From assembly GCA_951640165.1 (NCBI GenBank), contig OX621249.1:6995001-7059000 (forward strand): a stretch of DNA of 64,000 bases. Reading direction: 5' to 3'. The stretch's first letter is position 1; every line of letters begins with the position of its first letter. The DNA comes from Pseudoips prasinana. Taxonomy: Eukaryota > Arthropoda > Insecta > Lepidoptera > Nolidae. The translations under genes and the position numbers were made by a program. The notes beneath the pieces were generated by a model. It had not been told where the DNA came from. It ran no database searches and worked only from the letters and a program-made list of their open reading frames with translations. Shown piece after piece: positions 44,824-55,651 of the stretch.

Positions 44824-45150
44824 CTAACTAATGTAGTAAGTCATGTTCCTATATGTGTCTCTAATTGCTTTTATATTATACATTATTATGTTGTCTTAGA
44901 TTCTATAACCTTACAATCATGTTATCTAGTAACTACTAAAATTGCAAATATGCTTTCACTGACATACACAACCCACTCACTGTTTTACTTATCTTTTAAA
45001 CTCTTTACTTACCGTCACTCAAACGAGTTAATTTTCATATTAACTCAGTATTTACCTGCTTCTCTCTCTCAACTTGTCCCCAAATCTGCCCAAACTGTTA
45101 ATATTTTTCTATCCCGAGCCCATTATTGTCTTAATAACTCAAACTCATAA

Positions 45151-45752
45151 ATGGCTACCGTTCTTAAATTAAATTCAGAGTTGGATGCACTTGACAGCTC
45201 AAACTCTTTCTTGTGTGAGCCTGACCAATGCAAGATGTTTGTGGGATCCTCTTGCGACCATTCTCTGACAGTACTCCAACTAAACATTCGATCCGTTGGA
45301 AAAAACTTTGATCAACTCAGAATCCTCCTCTCTCAGATTAAAGTTTCGTGTGACGTCATAGTGCTGACAGAGTGTTGGCTCCAAAAAAACCCCAACATTC
45401 CACTCCTGGAAGGTTACACCCAATACTCCACAACTGACCCTCCAAATCAAAATGCGGGGGTTATAATCTATATAAAATCCTCTATCTCACACACTATAAC
45501 TGAACCAAACCTGCAATTTGCAGACTGTCTTACATGTGTCATTGATAATAAAACTGTAATCGTTGCAATTTATAGGTCTCCTTCCTGTTTCAAGAGAGAA
45601 CAACTTGACTCCTTTCTTGATAGTTTAGGTATTCTATTAAATACACTGAAATCGTACAGTAACATTACAATTGTTGGTGATCTTAACATCGATATCAAAC
45701 CCCATAATAATGATGATCTCTCAAACGACTACTTAATTCTAAACGCGGCTTC
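45151..45752 (+). pseudogene. LINE D ORF2, N-terminal endonuclease, truncated
   Basis: Starts MATVLKLNSELDALDSS, then LTVLQLNIRSVGKNF, VIVLTECWL, NAGVIIYIKSS, VIVAIYRSPS and ITIVGDLNIDI: the first endonuclease motifs of the CR1/Jockey-group ORF2. The frame runs on to 45831 but the last 26 codons are foreign sequence. No RT remains. Confidence 0.85.
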
Positions 45753-45754
45753 CA

Positions 45755-46811
45755 AGATACTGTCTTTCTGTTCTGTTTCGACTATAATGGCTCTCATATC
45801 TCGGTACCTTGCCAATGTGTTTTCGTACTGATTCTTTAACTATATCTGCTGTTTTATTGGGCGGCGGATGTCTTCCTCGTCTATCTGCTTGAACAAATCC
45901 TTGTGTAGATTTTTTTATTGCGTTTCTCACAACAGTTTCTGAAATAGCCAAGGTATTCAGAAAAAACTTCTTGCAAACCTTTTCAACTTTATCATCAATT
46001 AAAAATGTGTACCATAATGTGTATTCTCTTTTAGGTGGTTGATCAGGATCACGGCGTCTGGATCTAGCAGTTTGAACTTCTGAGACTCTAGAAATAATAA
46101 ATTGTCTTTTTAAATCCCACGTCATCTCTTCCGCGTAATACTTCTCATAAATAAAGCGTCTAACAGTTTCGTCTATACGTTCACTACATTTCAATCTGCA
46201 AGCACATACTGGTTTCATCTTCTTTTCTGGAACAACTTTCCCTTTCTTAGAAGTGTATGATTTTCCTGTGATTGCGCCTTGTTTTCTTATATTGCATTTC
46301 CATTTTAATTTATTTAAAGTTCTTTTACGACTCTTCATTACAGAAATTTGAGGTGATAGCTCTGGCTGAATATGTACTAACTCTGGCTGAATATCTGAAG
46401 GAGTATTGATCAGCAATTGAGTCGTTCCGTTTTCTGTCATATTGTCCAGATCATCGATGGATGACCTGTCTGATTCTGGTATATTAAAATTTATACGTCT
46501 TCGTTTTCTAAATTCACAATCTAGGGAGTCTTCATCAGTGTTTGGAATGTACTCTTCGTCTGATGGTGAAAAATCATCCTCAGAGTCCATACCATCTTCA
46601 GTTGTCATGCGGTAAAAGCTATTCGATGGCACGAGATTTTTTGAAATGTCAGTGAGCAAAGCAGAAGTTGACGGTTGCGCATCATCGTTCGTGGCATCAC
46701 CGACAGTATACGTTACTTCGGTTGCAGCCGGAACTACGTCAATATCTTGGGATGGCCTTAAAAGCGATCCTTCGGGCCTTTCCAGGAAAAGCTGTTCTTC
46801 TCTCTGCGATC
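45755..46811 (-). pseudogene. Second DUF7869-like transposon gene, N-terminal half
   Basis: A minus-strand frame from an acceptor at 46812-46813 (first exon bases GGATCGCAGAG) down to about 45755. It is acidic at first (EDDFSPSDEEYIPNTDEDS), then KKMKPVCACRLKCSERID, LWYTFLIDDKVEKVCKKFFLN, DRRGRHPPPNKT and KVPRYESHYSR. Each block has a counterpart in the gene at 22456-30536 (MRPPCKTSCRLSC, TYHFLINGEEIRICKTFLLN, IPRTESHYLR). The catalytic C-terminal half is missing where it abuts LINE D. A first exon should lie further right but was not found. Confidence 0.7.
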
Positions 46812-46842
46812 CTAAAAAAAAGTTTCTACATTAGCTGTGTAC

Positions 46843-47060
46843 TTATGCTATTATTTATCCTACTAATATTGTAAACGCGAAAGTTTGTAAGAATATATGG
46901 ATGGATTTATTTTTGTTACTCTTTCGTGCAAAAACTACGGAATGGATTCTGATTAAACTCAGAATAATATAGCTTACACGTCAGAATAACACATAGGCTA
47001 TAATTTATAAAGATATAGGAAGTATTATCCAAAATGTAACGATAAGTGACAAGTAAGTAG
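46843..47060. repeat. Dispersed lepidopteran repeat
   Basis: TTATCCTACTAATATTGTAAACGCGAAAGTTTGTAAG, given here as two parts (TTATCCTACTAATATT and AACGCGAAAGTTTG), then TTACTCTTTCGTGCAAAAAC and ACACATAGGCTATAA. I recall this order of motifs as a very common interspersed repeat in Lepidoptera. It has no coding frame. From 47061 to 47557 nothing else is recognisable. Confidence 0.5.
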
Positions 47061-47636
47061 GAAAAAATCTGTCATCTACGAGCTATTTTGGCGTGGGCCG
47101 CAAAACCGTTGGAGTTACACGTATATAATGTATAATGGAAATGTTTATTTTAAATTTTCCTACATAAAAGCCCGCGACAGCATATAACTATATTTTATGT
47201 GTAAGCCATGAATACAATAAAAATTGACTTACACCTAATTTATTTCTAACGCATATTTCGCATATTTGGTAGAAACAAATTGATTCTTATATCAAAATAA
47301 ATACATTTATCGCATCTGGTATTTAAAGTAGATAAACTTTGTCTTTTACACTACATTATTTGGACAAATTTTGAATATTTAGTTACGACGATAAATAACC
47401 CAGTGCGCTATATTATGGTGTGGGCGAATGGGACCTACCAATAACTTTCGCATTACCATCAATCAATCACCATTTACATACGTACCTACCTATCTATCTT
47501 GCCTCTCCTGTAAAGTTTTCGTTTTGTCACATAATGTTGTATACCTCTGAGGTACAGATATAACTGAACCTTTTTTTTTTTTTACATGGTAGAAATGCAT
47601 TAAACTTACGCATACCCGCCGCTTGGGGAGGCGACG

Positions 47637-50541
47637 CACATACGGCAAAATGACCAGTTTAGGCGGCCATAAATATTTTTTTCTAGTTTATAATAAGGTC
47701 TAAAATTGCTTGTATTCTTCGAGCCAAATACTTAGTCAATCGTACTGGCCATAAATATCCATTGTAATGTTTATAACAAAGGCGCCGGAGACTCCAACAG
47801 ATAAGCATTGTGCAGTGTACGGCTAGTTGCATTCGAAACCCGAAAGCATTATAACGTGTTATTTTCGTTCATCTTGTGCAAAAATCTATATATTAATTAT
47901 GGACATAGAAGCCACAGGTATGTTTATTAATAACATGTTTTTTAACTCCAGTTATATACTTTAAATGCAATAATAAACGACGATTTATTTCCACTCCTAT
48001 TTTTCATAAAAACAATATATTTCTTTAGACTTTCAAAAAAAGTTCCGCTTAGTACCGCTTTCTATCCTATATATTTACACTTGTGTGTTTGTTGACTACC
48101 TATAATATGAATTCTGGGAACTCAAACCAACGCATTGTGACACTAGACCCTTTTGTTCACAGGTAGTCGGAGTGGACATGGTCACTCGGAATTAAATATA
48201 AAAAAAATGGATCTTGTTTTAGTGTTGAAAAGCGAAAACTTTTATAAACAATCATCGTCTCAGTGTGTAGAACGATTAACTAGTTATATATTGAACAAGT
48301 TTAGTGAATATAAGCGTTCAAAAGATAGTATAAATAAAATCAAGCATGTCCTGAAAGTGTTTGTTTCAAAATTGTTACAAAAGTGGAAAAAAGCGAATTG
48401 GAACATGGAAAGATTTAACAAAAACAATTCAAAGTGGTTAACATGCGATTTGAGCTTGCCAGCAGTAGGCACTACAAGTTCAAACAATGATATACAGGTG
48501 AAAAAAACAAGAGGCAGACCTGCAAAATCTTTTGAAGAGACTTCTTTACGAACAAAACGAAGGGTGATGAAACCAATTATTTCTGAGGCAAGCCCAGAGC
48601 TATTGTGTTCTGCAGCTCAAGCCAGCCTTACTAAGGGAGGAAAAAGGACAGCTGCGAAACTAGTGAGCTTAGCCTTAACTACAAGTCCTAGAAGATACAA
48701 ACGCATGAAACAAATTTACGATACGCCATCATATTCAGCTTTAAAGCCTTACTCTCCTGAAGAGGCTTTAGCGCTAATAATTGACTCAGACATGGGAAAA
48801 GAAGATTACATTAATTGGCAAAAAGGAGCGAAATCGCGAGGCGCCAACATCTATCCAGCATACAACGTAATAGCGCAAACAAAAAGGCAGTGTTATCCGA
48901 ATAACATAAAAATCACGGAGACTGAAGTACAAATTCCAGTTCAAGATATTTTGGACCATAAAATAAAAAGACTTGCTTATGTGCAGCAGGATGTACTTCT
49001 GTTACACCACGATCACGAGAAAAACTCTACGATCGAAGTCATTTACAAGTGGGGTCTTGATGGGAGTGGTGGACATTCCACTTACAAACAATGTTTTGCC
49101 AACAATTCATTGTATGGAGACACCAACATAATTCTATGTACTATAGTTCCATTGCAAATGTCACAGGTCATAACGAATGGAAAACAGATTTTCTGGCAAA
49201 ACCCAAGTCCGTCTTCGTCGAGATATAACCGTATCATTCGCCTGCAGATTGAGAAGGAGACAAAGGAATCAGTAAAACTCCATTACGAAGCTATAGAGGA
49301 ACAAATATTAAGTTTGCAGCCTACCGAGGTCACTCTTGGAGATAAATCTTACAAATTTGTACATCATTCTGTGTGTACAATGATGGACGGAAAGACATGT
49401 AACGTACTCACGGACACTTCGTCAACACAAGCGTGTAATGTGTGCAAGGCAACACCCAAGGATCTAAACAACCTTGACTTACTTTTGCAGAAACAATATC
49501 CCACAAGTTCATTTAAGTTTGGAATATCTGTACTGCACTCATACCTTAGATGTTACGAGTATTTGTTACATATCTCCTATAAACTAGAATTACGGCAATG
49601 GCAAGCGAGGGGCAGAGAAGCCAAAGAAAATATAAAAAAGAGAAAAGACGAAATAACCACTAAGTTTTACCAGGAAATGGGTTTAGTGGTAGACCAACCG
49701 AAGCAGGGTGGGGGCAACTCAAACGATGGGAATACGGCAAGGAAGTTTTTTGCTGAGCCTACAAAATCTGCGGCTATTACAGGCTTAGATCCTGATATTA
49801 TAGAAAGATTTGCCAACATCCTGAGTGTTTTATCGTGTGGATTTAGCGTGAACTACGTTAGTTTTAAAAACTACTGCATCGAAACAGCGAAAATGTGCTT
49901 AGAACTATATAATTGGTATAAAATGAGTGCATCTGTGCACAAACTGCTATTACATGGTGCAGACATAATAAAGGAGCTACCTTTGCCTGTGGGGTTGTTT
50001 GCAGAAGATGTGCTGGAAACTAGCCAAAAAGAATATAAAGGTTTACGTCTTTCTCATGCTAGAAAAACTTCCAGAATACACACTAATACAGACATTGTGC
50101 ACTGGATGCTAATAGCTTCTGATCCAATTATTGCATCCAAGAGGAGGAGTCACAATAAAAAAAGAAAACCGTTTTCTAAAGAGGTGCTGGAAATGTTAAA
50201 CATGCCACTTGTAGAAATGATCGAAGACAGGGATGATGATGACGAAGAAACAATGGATGATCATGACGATAGTGATAGTAATTAAATATGTAACTGTTTA
50301 CAACATAATCGATGTATGATTTATAATTGTGTGTACTTTTACTAAAATATACAAAATTTTATTACAATACTATTTATTTCTTACTATTAATACCTTTTAG
50401 GTAGGTAGGTACTTATAGAAACAATAACAGGTAGGTAGGTACAATAACCTTATAGATCAGAAACATTGTTAAGCATAAATGCACACATTATATCACATCA
50501 ATGATTTTTGGCCGCCTAAAATGGTCATTTTGCCGTATGTG
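47637..50541 (+). mobile_element. Intact Transib / RAG1-like DNA transposon
   Basis: TIRs start CACATACGGCAAAATGACCA and continue with one mismatch through TTTAGGCGGCCA. Both ends are flanked by the 5-bp duplication CGACG (47632-47636 and 50542-50546). Length is 2905 bp with one two-exon gene. A 5-bp GC-rich target duplication and ends beginning CACA fit the Transib superfamily, from which vertebrate RAG1 and its recombination signals derive. 47637-47898 and 50286-50500 are non-coding. Confidence 0.92.
47899..50285 (+). CDS. Transib / RAG1-like transposase
   Basis: Exon 1 is 47899-47917 (six codons plus one base), exon 2 is 48163-50285, about 713 residues. A basic AT-hook-like KKTRGRPAKSF lies near 120. 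RAG1-type landmarks follow in order: KWGLDGSGGHSTYK (Asp about 306), CTMMDGKTCN (Asp about 415), ACNVCKATPKDL (CxxC), SVHKLLLHGADII (H-x4-H) and LFAEDVLETSQK (Glu about 621), then a helix around HWMLIAS. The Asp-Asp spacing of 109 is close to the 108 in RAG1 (D600, D708), and the CxxC and H-x4-H pairs match its zinc site. The tail is very acidic (EDRDDDDEE). It would cut at CACA ends by a hairpin mechanism (family knowledge). No defects are seen. Confidence 0.92.
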
Positions 50542-50920
50542 CGACGGGTTATGTGGGACTCTCCGGGCTAGTCCCGGGATACGCACTAAAACCACCATGG
50601 TAGCCAGCCTCACAATGCCTGTAGCGGGGGGTCTGGGTACTCGTGAACGATCTCGCCAGTACCCCCGCTGTACACTGAGCGTCTGAGACTCTCCTCCGGG
50701 GACGGGAGGGGGCCAAATGCCTCCTCCCCTCCCCTTCACGCACAAGCGCGTTTAGGCAACCCGAGCTACAGCAGGTTACCTCTTCCCGGGACCGCTTATG
50801 TAAGACGAGTGGAGTGCCCCTCCTCCAAACGCCAGCGGTCCCAGGGGCGACGTCAAGCCGGGGAGAAGCCAGTCGGACGCAGCATACTCTCTCGCGCTGA
50901 GATAAGCTCCCAGCGCCGGA

Positions 50921-51188
50921 ATATAACTGAACCTAACGAATTACTCCCAGTTGCTTTGCCAGTTGTTCAGTTACCCATTAATACAGATACAAATCATCAA
51001 CAGACTCACACACCACCAAAACTAGTCCGGAAGGAAATCAAAGGGAATCTGAACCTGTTGTGGATTACAACCATTCTAATTCTATTATAACGTCGAGTGC
51101 TCCTTTACCATCAACAGTAAGCTCTGTTGCAGGGCCTTCAAAAGCTTTTATGAGCCCTTATCCGAAAAGAACCAGGAGCAAAGCAAGT
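50921..51188 (+). pseudogene. pogo/Tigger-like transposase C-terminal remnant, part 1
   Basis: Readable pieces are TDITEPNELLPVALPVVQL, then after a frame change SSAPLPSTVSSVAGPSKAFM and SPYPKRTRSKAS. This Ser/Pro-rich stretch followed by a PYPK motif is typical of the region after the DDE domain in pogo-like proteins. LINE C interrupts it at about 51189, and it resumes near 54975. The family call rests on part 2. Confidence 0.4.
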
Positions 51189-51718
51189 ACTTATTCGGTC
51201 TGAGAAAACATTAAAGGAACTACAGTCGGTAACTAATCAATGACTAACTTCCATAGCAACTAATTTAATTGTAATGTTTACATACATAGCTTTTTCTAGC
51301 CTCTTTAAATTACCATTTAAATATAGTAATTTGTATTGTTCAAGCAGTCTCGCGCTACTTTTTGAGATAAGCGTCCTGACTAGTAGACTTAATAAAACTC
51401 ACAACATATGCAAAAAATGTTTGAGAAATTGTTTACTTATAAGAACTAACTTAACTTATTCCTACTTATTACGAAATCACATTTACATGCACGTAATAAT
51501 TATTAATCAACTCACACAAATACATTCACTACCATACGCACAAACAAAAACACAGAAAGGACCTAACTATCTACATCTTACACTACACTACCTATACTAT
51601 ACCCTATTACTCATTTATATATTAATTGTTGGAATACTTATTGGAACTCGTACACGCTATTCTTGTCACACAGGCAAACCAACAAGACATACTAAAGTAC
51701 ATCTAGCTTTAATCCCCA

Positions 51719-54678
51719 ATGGCTAACATTGTTGATATTATTGAAGACATCGACAACACAGATTTCACCTCCTCTGTGACACTTGAATCAATAGATGAAT
51801 GTAAGGTACATCTTGGAGATCTAAGCAAACAGTACACTGTTGTAATACAGAACATACGCAGCATAAAAAAGAATTTCGATGAGTTCTCTGTTCTCTTAAA
51901 ACGATTGCTTTTTCCTCCTGACATAATAATCTTAACCGAATGCTGGCTCGACAACTCACCGCTATGTTATGAAATTGATAACTATAACTATCACTCTTCT
52001 AAAATGTACCTAAATCAAAACGACGGCATCGTTGTCTATACTGAATCTTCTCTCCAGGCTTCCATAGTAGAACCTACCTTTAAGGACTCAAACTGTTTGC
52101 TCATTAATGTGGGTAGAGAACTGTCTCTTATTGCTTTATACAGATCTCCGTCGCATCACAATATAGATAACTTCTGCGTTTCCCTGTCGACCATTTTGTC
52201 GTCTTGTAGGGCAGACACATGTGCTATTGTTGGCGACATTAACATTGATATTACAACTGGTCACACTGACAGACGTGCTCCCGACTATCTAGACATAACT
52301 AGTCATGATGGCTATTTTCCGGGACATACCTTACCCACACGTGGTGACAATTGTCTTGACCACGTTATGCTAAACACTAGGAAATCTGCTACAGTTATAA
52401 TTTGCAAAACCGGCATAACGGATCACGAAACAATTGTCTGCGGCTTTCACAGACAACAATCAAAGACCTGTACTGAGCAATCACGCAGTCGCATTGATTA
52501 CCCAAATCTACTTATAGACATTGAGATGGAATCTTGGGACTGGCTTTATGAATGCACAAATGTTACCTATGCATACCAACAATTTGTAGAAGTGCTATCT
52601 CATAAAATAAATTTACACACCAACATACACACACTTTGCGTAGCTCAGACCACATTCTAAAGCCCTGGGTAACAAAAAGTTTATTGAAATGTATAAGGCG
52701 TCGAGACCTTATGCATGTCAACGCAGGAAAAAAGGAGAACCGTAATAATCTTTTAATACAACAAGATTATAAACAATATCGCAATTACTGCAACAATGTA
52801 CTAACTAACTTGAAAGTAGCCTATGACCGGGAATTAATAAAAAATTCTAACGGTAACCTCAAACAATTATGGCATGCAATTAAAAAAATATGTAACATAA
52901 AAAGCAAAAAATCTGATAGTAAATCTGAACTTATCACAAACAGTCAAAACTCAAATGAAATACTAAATAACGTTAACAATTATTTCTCTACCGTTGGGGG
53001 AAAACTAGCAATGCAAACACTTAACAAGCTCGGACTATCTGAAACTGAACTCGCCATAAACAACGAGCAATACAGTACCGTACACAACAGCCCTGACTCA
53101 TTCTTTTTTGCTCCAACTGACGTGGTAGAAATTAACAAAATAATTACAGAACTCAAGACTGAGTCGGCCCCCGGTTATGATGGTCTAAATAATAAAATCA
53201 TGAAACTTTGTTCACACGTACTAGTCGCACCAATTACCTACCTGTGTAACTTAAGCTTGCTCAGTGGCACTGTACCGGATTGCCTGAAGATTGCTAATAT
53301 CTGCCCTATACATAAAGCTGGGGATGCTAAAGATCCAGCCAATTATCGCCCAATATCGCTATTAACAGGACTGTCCAAAATTCTTGAGAAAATTGTTAAT
53401 AGAAGACTCATAACTTACCTTGAAAAAAAAAACTTGCTGTCAGACAATCAGTATGGCTTTCGGTTTGGTAGATCCACGGAAGATGCAGTCACAAACTTAG
53501 TTGATTATATTACACTTAACCTAGACCAGAGCCGCGCATGTACTGGCATCTTCCTGGACCTAGAAAAAGCCTTCGACACTATATCCAGGAAAATCTTATT
53601 AAGGAAACTCTCGTTCCTGGGAATCCGTGGCATTGCTCTGGAATGGTTCAGTTCTTACCTCAGTGATAGAACGCAAAGAGTGGTTTTGGATGGCCAATAC
53701 AGTGATCGGACTACGATTAACTTTGGCGTGCCTCAAGGAAGCGTGTTGGGGCCTACTTTGTTTATAATCTACATAAACGGACTTTGTTCGACTACACTCC
53801 CCCAGGCAAAAATATTTACATACGCCGATGACACCGCCATAGTCTTCAGTGGTAAGACCTGGGAAGAAGTACAAACCTGCGCAGAAACTGGGCTTCAGGT
53901 AGTGGCAAACTGGCTTCAACACAATCTGCTAACATTAAATATTAAAAAAACAAAAGTAATTAATTTTGCAGTGTCGAAACGCTCTGCCCCAAGAGCTAAC
54001 ATAAACCTCCGGCTACATTCGTGCAATAGTAACAACAGCTCCTGCACCTGTCCACATCTTGATCAGACAGATTGCCTTAAATACCTTGGTGTTCATTTGG
54101 ACAACAGACTGAACTGGTTGACACATCTGAATTACCTGAGCAGTAGAATAAGGAAGCTGTTATTCATCTTTAAGAGACTTGGCAAGACCGCTGATGATTC
54201 AACTGTAAGAATGGTGTACTTCTCCCTGTGTCAGTCTGTTGTCCAATATTGTATTCCATCGTGGGGCATATCAGGGAAAACTTATCTTATGAATGTGGAA
54301 AGGGCGCAACGTGCTTTGCTAAAAGTGGCATACAGGCGACCATTCCGATACCCCACTGACCAACTTTACTCTGATGTATCGGTGCTCAGAGTTAGACAGC
54401 TATACATACTTAGTATTACTCTTCGGTTCCATAAAACCTCGCTAAACCACTGTACTCAAAGTCACTCTCATCGGAAAGTAAGATGGGACAGAATTAGGTG
54501 TTATAAATCTATAGGTAGAAAATCTTCTGGTTTTATGGGACCATACATATATGGGAAAATAAACAACCGACACAATATCGTAAAAGAAACCAAAAATAAA
54601 TGCAAAAAATTAGTGACTCACTGGCTCCTTAAGCTGAATTATAGCCAAACCGAAGATTTTATCAAAATTCTAGAGTAA
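51719..54678 (+). pseudogene. LINE C ORF2: endonuclease and reverse transcriptase, one frameshift
   Basis: 51719-52660: MANIVDIIEDID, VIQNIRSIKKNF, ILTECWL, LIALYRSPSHH, AIVGDINIDITT, CLDHVML and TDHETIV (APE endonuclease; Glu-Thr follows the TDH where Asp-Ala is usual). A single frameshift near 52640 leads into 52636-54678: ESAPGYDGL, ANICPIHKAGD, NYRPISLLTG, QYGFRFGRSTEDAV, FLDLEKAFDTI, FGVPQGSVLGPTLF and TYADDTAIVF, then a C-terminal thumb. All RT catalytic residues remain. It is the closest relative of LINE A ORF2 in the window. Confidence 0.87.
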
Positions 54679-54689
54679 GTAATGCAGAC

Positions 54690-54805
54690 ACGCACACTAA
54701 CACACACACACACACAAACAGACATACACTCAACAGCACACACACCACACCACACACACACTCCACACACACACGCACACACCATACACACACACATACT
54801 CAAAT
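54690..54805. repeat. (CA)n microsatellite in LINE C 3' UTR
   Basis: Interrupted CACACA run starting 12 bases after the ORF2 stop. It is the counterpart of the (AC)n array that follows ORF2 in LINE A, so it travels with the retrotransposon. Confidence 0.88.
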
Positions 54806-54971
54806 TATGTTGATTGTTCTAGTTTAGGTTTTAAGTTCTAGAATTAAGGATTTGTAAACGGATCGCAGAGCCTAGGTCCTACAACACAGGGAATCCTAGT
54901 GTAGGATCTAGGGCATAACCAATAATGTAAAAAAATTCTGGCAATAAACGATTTTTCATTTTTTTTTTTTC

Positions 54972-55216
54972 ATTTCCTTCGATATAAGAGGATTACCTAA
55001 AGCAGCTCCAAGAAAAAATAATAGAAAACCAAGGAGAAAAGGTAAATCTATGATAGCCACAGACACGCCCAATAAGGATGAGATTGAAGAATGTGAAATT
55101 GCTAAACAGTCGAAGAAAAAAAGGAAGCGGTAAAGAAAAGGACAACCATGAAAAGGAAAGTCTTGCAAAGTGTTACAGAAGACGATACTTTACGTGTTCA
55201 CTCTGTGGCGTTCTAA
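54972..55216 (+). pseudogene. pogo/Tigger-like transposase C-terminal remnant, part 2
   Basis: IRGLPKAAPRKNNRKPRRKG then KSMIATDTPNKDEIEE and a Lys/Arg-rich end (KQSKKKRKR, stop). The PKAxPRK and TDTPxKxxIE motifs are characteristic of the C-terminus of insect pogo-like transposases (recalled). After the stop, the same frame continues KKRTTMKRKVLQSVTEDD to a second stop. It resumes the remnant at 50921-51188 on the other side of LINE C. Confidence 0.55.
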
Positions 55217-55651
55217 TGTACATTTATATTTTATATTTTACCTAATTAAGTGCTGTGGCGTTATGATGTAAATGTTATATATGTGTTATGTTTCTTAATT
55301 TATCATCTTATTTTGTATAATTAAATATATAGGATAGCGATAATACAGGTAAGAACTATTTGCTTAACATTCTCTGTCATTAATTTCTAACACGACAAAC
55401 ATCACTCTGTCCAAAATTTATGTTATTAGATATATTTAAGTTCGGGTGCCTTTTTAATGTACTTGTGAGTCCGTCCCTGAATAATCTCATTATACTATGT
55501 AGTTCATATATGTAACTAACTAATTCCATAAGAAATAGCCGCGCAAAATCGCGCTTTTTTGAGCTAAGCCCTTCTGAAAGGCACTTTGTCAAATATAGGA
55601 AATATTGAGTGTGCGATATTTTGTATTTAAATTGTTTTTTATTTGTTTCAG

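Larger units (their letters stand above)
43695..45752 (+). mobile_element. LINE D, 5' half only
   Basis: Leader 43695-43872, ORF1 43873-44823, spacer and ORF2 from 45151. The sequence leaves the LINE abruptly at about 45752 in the endonuclease and passes into an unrelated minus-strand gene fragment. LINEs normally lose the 5' end, so a missing 3' half points to a deletion or rearrangement. It is the same broad family as LINE A and LINE C. Confidence 0.75.
47571..50920 (-). mobile_element. Retrotransposed insertion with 13-bp target duplication, carrying a Transib element
   Basis: A 13-bp direct repeat ATATAACTGAACC (47558-47570 and 50921-50933) flanks a segment that begins with T13 at 47571, that is, a poly-A tail on the minus strand. 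Without the nested Transib (47637-50541) it is about 440 bp, GC-rich and without a convincing frame. It is a SINE or a 5'-truncated LINE copied into a pogo-like remnant. Confidence 0.8.
51189..54958 (+). mobile_element. LINE C, 5'-truncated CR1/Jockey-group retrotransposon
   Basis: Begins in the last codons of ORF1 (RSEKTLKELQSVTNQ, stop at 51240-51242), then a spacer of about 470 bases, ORF2 (51719-54678), a (CA)n run (54690-54805) and a 3' end with AATAAACG before a T-rich stretch at 54958. It is inserted in a pogo-like remnant. The frame at 51274-51726 is inter-ORF spacer and has no support as a gene. Confidence 0.78.

Noticed and set aside
47899..50285. Reading the RAG1-like gene as a domesticated host gene
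   Set aside because: It has intact TIRs and a matching 5-bp target duplication, so it is a transposon in place; no sign of host exon structure around it.
50488..50745. Pro/Arg-rich frames on the minus strand
   Set aside because: They cross the Transib end and the retro-insertion and have no family motif.
51274..51726. A 150-residue Leu/Tyr-rich frame
   Set aside because: It lies in the spacer between LINE ORF1 and ORF2 and overlaps the ORF2 start; the equivalent spacer of LINE D has no such gene.
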